From positions 5,890,001 through 5,954,000 of the forward strand of contig NZ_FMIC01000002.1 in the NCBI RefSeq assembly GCF_900091625.1: 64,000 nucleotides of DNA. The letters are read 5' to 3'. Every line of letters begins with the position of its first letter. Position 1 is the stretch's first letter. Position numbers and translations under genes: made by a program. The notes below the pieces were generated by a model. That model was not told the origin of the DNA. It saw only the letters and a program-made list of their open reading frames with translations, and made no database searches. This DNA comes from Micromonospora peucetia (GTDB lineage: Bacteria; Actinomycetota; Actinomycetes; Mycobacteriales; Micromonosporaceae). This document shows, piece after piece, positions 61,872 to 64,000 of the stretch.

Positions 61872-62711
61872 GTGGAGTACGTGTCCAGAGTGCCGCGACC
61901 GCCGCTGGACGGGCTGATGGATGACCTCTACTACCTGGAGGGTACGTCGCCGTACGCCCGGCTGACGCTGCCGCCGATGCCGTCGGCGTTGCTCATCGTC
62001 AACCTCGGGGCGCCGTTCCGCATCCGCGCCGGCACCGACATCGAGACGGCCGAGTACGCCGACGGCTGCGTGGTCACCATGCCCACCCGCGCCTTCGAGT
62101 TCGGTTATCCGCCGGAGACCCGGTCAGTCGGCGTGCACTTCAAGCCGTGGGGGCTGGCGCCGTTCCTGCCGATGCCCGCGGCCGAGCTGTGTGACCGGCC
62201 GGTAACAATGGAGCAGGTTTGGGGCCGGCCCGCCATTGCTGAGCTGCGAGACCGGCTGGCCACGGCGGACGGACCGCACGAGATGCTGACGCTGCTCGAG
62301 GAGGAGCTGATGCGACGGCTGTGCGAAACCGCCGGCCTGGGGCTGGTCCGCCATACGAGCAGCGTCATCGCGGCGACCAGCGGGACGGTGGCGATCGGCG
62401 ACCTGAGCGTGGCAGCCGGTGTCAGCAGCACTCATCTGGCACAGCGGTTCAAGGAGCTCATCGGCGTGACGCCGAAGCGGCTGGCCCGCACCTACCGCTT
62501 CGCCGCCACCGTGTTCGCGATCAACCCCGCCGGACCGATCGACTGGGGCGACCTCGCCGGTTGCGCAGGCTACTTCGACCAGGCCCACTTCGGCCACGAG
62601 TTCCGGGCGTTCACCGGGCTCACGCCGACCCGGTACGTCGAAGTCCGGCGGCGGTTCCTGCGCGAACATCCCGGCCACGTGCTGGACAGCTGGCCGCTGC
62701 CGGCCGATTGA
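61872..62711 (+). CDS. AraC-family transcriptional regulator
   Basis: A protein of 279 residues. The C-terminal AraC-type DNA-binding domain (about 180-275) has two helix-turn-helix units (IGDLSVAAGVSSTHLAQRFKELIGVTPKRLARTYRF, DWGDLAGCAGYFDQAHFGHEFRAFTGLTPTRY). The N-terminal part is a cupin-like sensor (YARLTLPPMPSALLIVNLGAPFRI). The GTG at 61872 is used because homologues I recall start VEYVSRVPRPPLDGL; a GTG two codons earlier is possible. It precedes a DHFR-family reductase gene on the same strand, 66 bases apart, which it probably controls. Confidence 0.87.
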   Translation: MEYVSRVPRPPLDGLMDDLYYLEGTSPYARLTLPPMPSALLIVNLGAPFRIRAGTDIETAEYADGCVVTMPTRAFEFGYPPETRSVGVHFKPWGLAPFLPMPAAELCDRPVTMEQVWGRPAIAELRDRLATADGPHEMLTLLEEELMRRLCETAGLGLVRHTSSVIAATSGTVAIGDLSVAAGVSSTHLAQRFKELIGVTPKRLARTYRFAATVFAINPAGPIDWGDLAGCAGYFDQAHFGHEFRAFTGLTPTRYVEVRRRFLREHPGHVLDSWPLPAD

Positions 62712-62777
62712 TTTCTTACAAGAGCGACAGGTCACGACACGCTAGTTTGGGGGCACCCTAAAGCAGAGGAGAGCCGC

Positions 62778-63359
62778 GTGGGCAAGGTGGTCATGTACAG
62801 CTCGGTGTCGGTGGACGGCTTCGTCGCGGACGAGAATGACCAGCCCGGACCGCTGTTCGACTGGTTGTCCAGCGGTGACGTCCCGTTGGACGAGAGCGGC
62901 GAGCTGAAGGTGTCGCAGACGTCCTACGACTACACCCGGCCGTACTGGGACCAGATCGGGGTGACAGTCGTCGGCCGCCACGTCTTCGACCTGACGGACG
63001 GCTGGGACGGGAAGCCGCCGGGCGGGATCGACCACGTGGTCGTCGTGACGCACCGGCCGGAGCCCGAGGGCTGGGACCCCGAGGCGCCGTTTCACTTCGT
63101 CGACGGCGTCGAGGCAGCCGTGGCCAAAGCACAGGAGCTTGCGGGTGACCGCATGGTCGAGGTCGCCGCTGGCGACGTCGGTGGCCAGGTGCTTGCCGCG
63201 GGCCTGGTCGACGAGGTGCGCATGGACGTCGTACCCGTGGTGTTCGGGTCCGGCAAGCGCTACTTCGGGTCGGTCCACGCGCAGCACCTGTTGGAGGATC
63301 CTGACGTGGTGATTCAGGGCAACCGGGTGCTTCACCTGCGCTATCGGGTGCGCCGTTGA
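62778..63359 (+). CDS. DHFR-family (RibD C-terminal-like) reductase
   Basis: A protein of 193 residues with the RibD-C/DHFR-like pattern. It opens KVVMYSSVSVDGFVADENDQ, then has VGRHVFDLTDGW, HVVVVTHRPEPEGW, and a late AAGDVGGQVLAAGLVDEVRMDVVPVVFGSGKRYF. These enzymes use NADPH to reduce pteridine- or flavin-like substrates. The GTG at 62778 has GAGGAGAG upstream. Pairs of an AraC regulator and this type of reductase are common in actinobacteria. The substrate is unknown. Confidence 0.9.
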   Translation: MGKVVMYSSVSVDGFVADENDQPGPLFDWLSSGDVPLDESGELKVSQTSYDYTRPYWDQIGVTVVGRHVFDLTDGWDGKPPGGIDHVVVVTHRPEPEGWDPEAPFHFVDGVEAAVAKAQELAGDRMVEVAAGDVGGQVLAAGLVDEVRMDVVPVVFGSGKRYFGSVHAQHLLEDPDVVIQGNRVLHLRYRVRR

Positions 63360-63505
63360 TCGATCTGAGCGGGTACGCGAAGAAGTCCACTGCGAACGGT
63401 GACACAAGATCGGGCCTCCGGCTGCGTTTGCGCAGGTACCTCCATCCTCGGAAGACCTCGACACCTACCCCGGGACCGACGCGCCAGCCACCATCCAACC
63501 AGCGA

Positions 63506-64000
63506 CTACACCCTCAACTGTGAAGAGCCGGTATACGCGGCCCCGCCGCGCAGCGGCCGGAAGAAGTCTCGCAGGTCGTTGGCGAGCACGTCGGGTTCCT
63601 CCAGGGGCAGGAAGTGGCCCCCGCGGGTCGGGCCGCGCCATTGGCGCAGGTCACGATAGACGCGCTCGGCGTACTCGCGGGGGTAGTGCCGGTCCTCCAG
63701 GGTGAGCCGGACTCCCGCTGGCACGTCGACAGCCTCCAGGGGCGGAGTCCGGGAGTCGTCGTAGTAGGGCCGGAAGGATGAGCCGATCGTCCCGGTCGCC
63801 CAGTACAGCGTGACGACGGTGAGCAGGAGGTCTTTGCTGAACCGGGATTCCAGGTCTCCGTCGCAGTCGCCCCAGGCCCGGTACTTCTCCACGATCCAGG
63901 CCGCCAGGCCGGCGGGAGAGTCGAGCAGGGCCGCGGCGAGGGTGTCCGGTCGGGTGCTCTGGATGGCGGCGTAGCCGTCGTCGCTGCCATCGTGCTCGTT
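63506..64000 (-). CDS. epoxide-hydrolase-like alpha/beta hydrolase, 5' end beyond window
   Basis: The last 164 codons of an EH_N-type epoxide hydrolase. Segments such as DTLAAALLDSPAGLAAWIVEKYRAW and DLLLTVVTLYWATGTIGSSFRPYYDDSR are typical of the cap and helix region. The C-terminal catalytic His is in RGGHFLPLEEPDVLANDLRDFFR. The N-terminal domain and nucleophilic Asp lie beyond base 64000. The frame is open to the edge. A metabolite-detoxifying or biosynthetic role is possible; the substrate is unknown. Confidence 0.85.
   Translation of the reverse strand, partial: NEHDGSDDGYAAIQSTRPDTLAAALLDSPAGLAAWIVEKYRAWGDCDGDLESRFSKDLLLTVVTLYWATGTIGSSFRPYYDDSRTPPLEAVDVPAGVRLTLEDRHYPREYAERVYRDLRQWRGPTRGGHFLPLEEPDVLANDLRDFFRPLRGGAAYTGSSQLRV

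Overview
The window is high-GC actinobacterial chromosome, most likely Micromonospora or a close Micromonosporaceae relative. The support is the very high third-position GC, frequent GTG starts, several leaderless start codons placed six bases after a TAnnnT-like hexamer, a SecA2-type second SecA, orphan OmpR-type winged-helix proteins without receiver domains, GpgS, and a short GGTAAGGAAGGG/CCCTTCCTTACC intergenic palindrome. No rRNA, tRNA or CRISPR array was found. The left edge cuts a clpC-type gene and the right edge cuts an epoxide-hydrolase-like gene.

Layout. 1-2.9 kb: ClpC-like unfoldase (partial) and a small NYN/PIN-like protein. 3.0-7.9 kb: a tight four-gene operon (small helical protein, coiled-coil protein, three-lobed FtsK/EccC-like ATPase, coiled-coil membrane protein). 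7.9-9.5 kb: a JmjC/cupin oxygenase directly downstream of a 95-residue tandem-repeat peptide, a layout that resembles a precursor with its modifying enzyme. 9.7-20 kb: housekeeping and stress genes, including a PIG-L deacetylase, DUF2267, DUF72, a DksA-like zinc protein, a uridine-kinase-like protein, two paralogous winged-helix regulators, a rhodanese and cysteine-dioxygenase pair, cupin, ankyrin, DUF3500, DUF2231 and GAF-ANTAR proteins. 20-29 kb: SecA2, an ABC exporter, and a divergent carbohydrate locus (alcohol dehydrogenase and Gfo/Idh one way, GpgS and a GT4 glycosyltransferase the other). 29-34 kb: a STAS-HATPase fusion, cytochrome oxidase subunit I, and a SigF-like sigma factor fused to a STAS domain. 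34-50 kb: an unrecognised 482-residue protein, a WD40 membrane protein, a TPP enzyme overlapping a baeRF/Rv2629-like protein, a GCS2-family ligase, a DUF2975/Xre pair, a pentapeptide-repeat protein, a CcdA-like membrane protein, an NMNAT-like/methyltransferase fusion, and a TrkA-C-type antiporter regulator.

From about 50.3 to 53.7 kb the sequence looks like a scarred accessory region. It holds an HsdR fragment, a tyrosine phosphatase, a secreted serine protease and a TetR gene without a usable start. After it come a secreted I36-CHAP protein, a Cmx-type chloramphenicol exporter, two Xre-family regulators with a small overlapping gene, a leaderless unknown gene, a gene-poor 670-bp stretch, a secreted repeat-domain protein, an AraC regulator with a DHFR-family reductase, and the truncated hydrolase.

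The leading candidates for an undescribed system are (a) the repeat-peptide plus JmjC-oxygenase pair, (b) the FtsK/EccC-like operon with a WXG100-sized helical protein, and (c) two proteins of a partner-switching sigma system carrying STAS domains that lack the phosphorylatable serine. All functional statements come from reading motifs by eye; no database search was possible.
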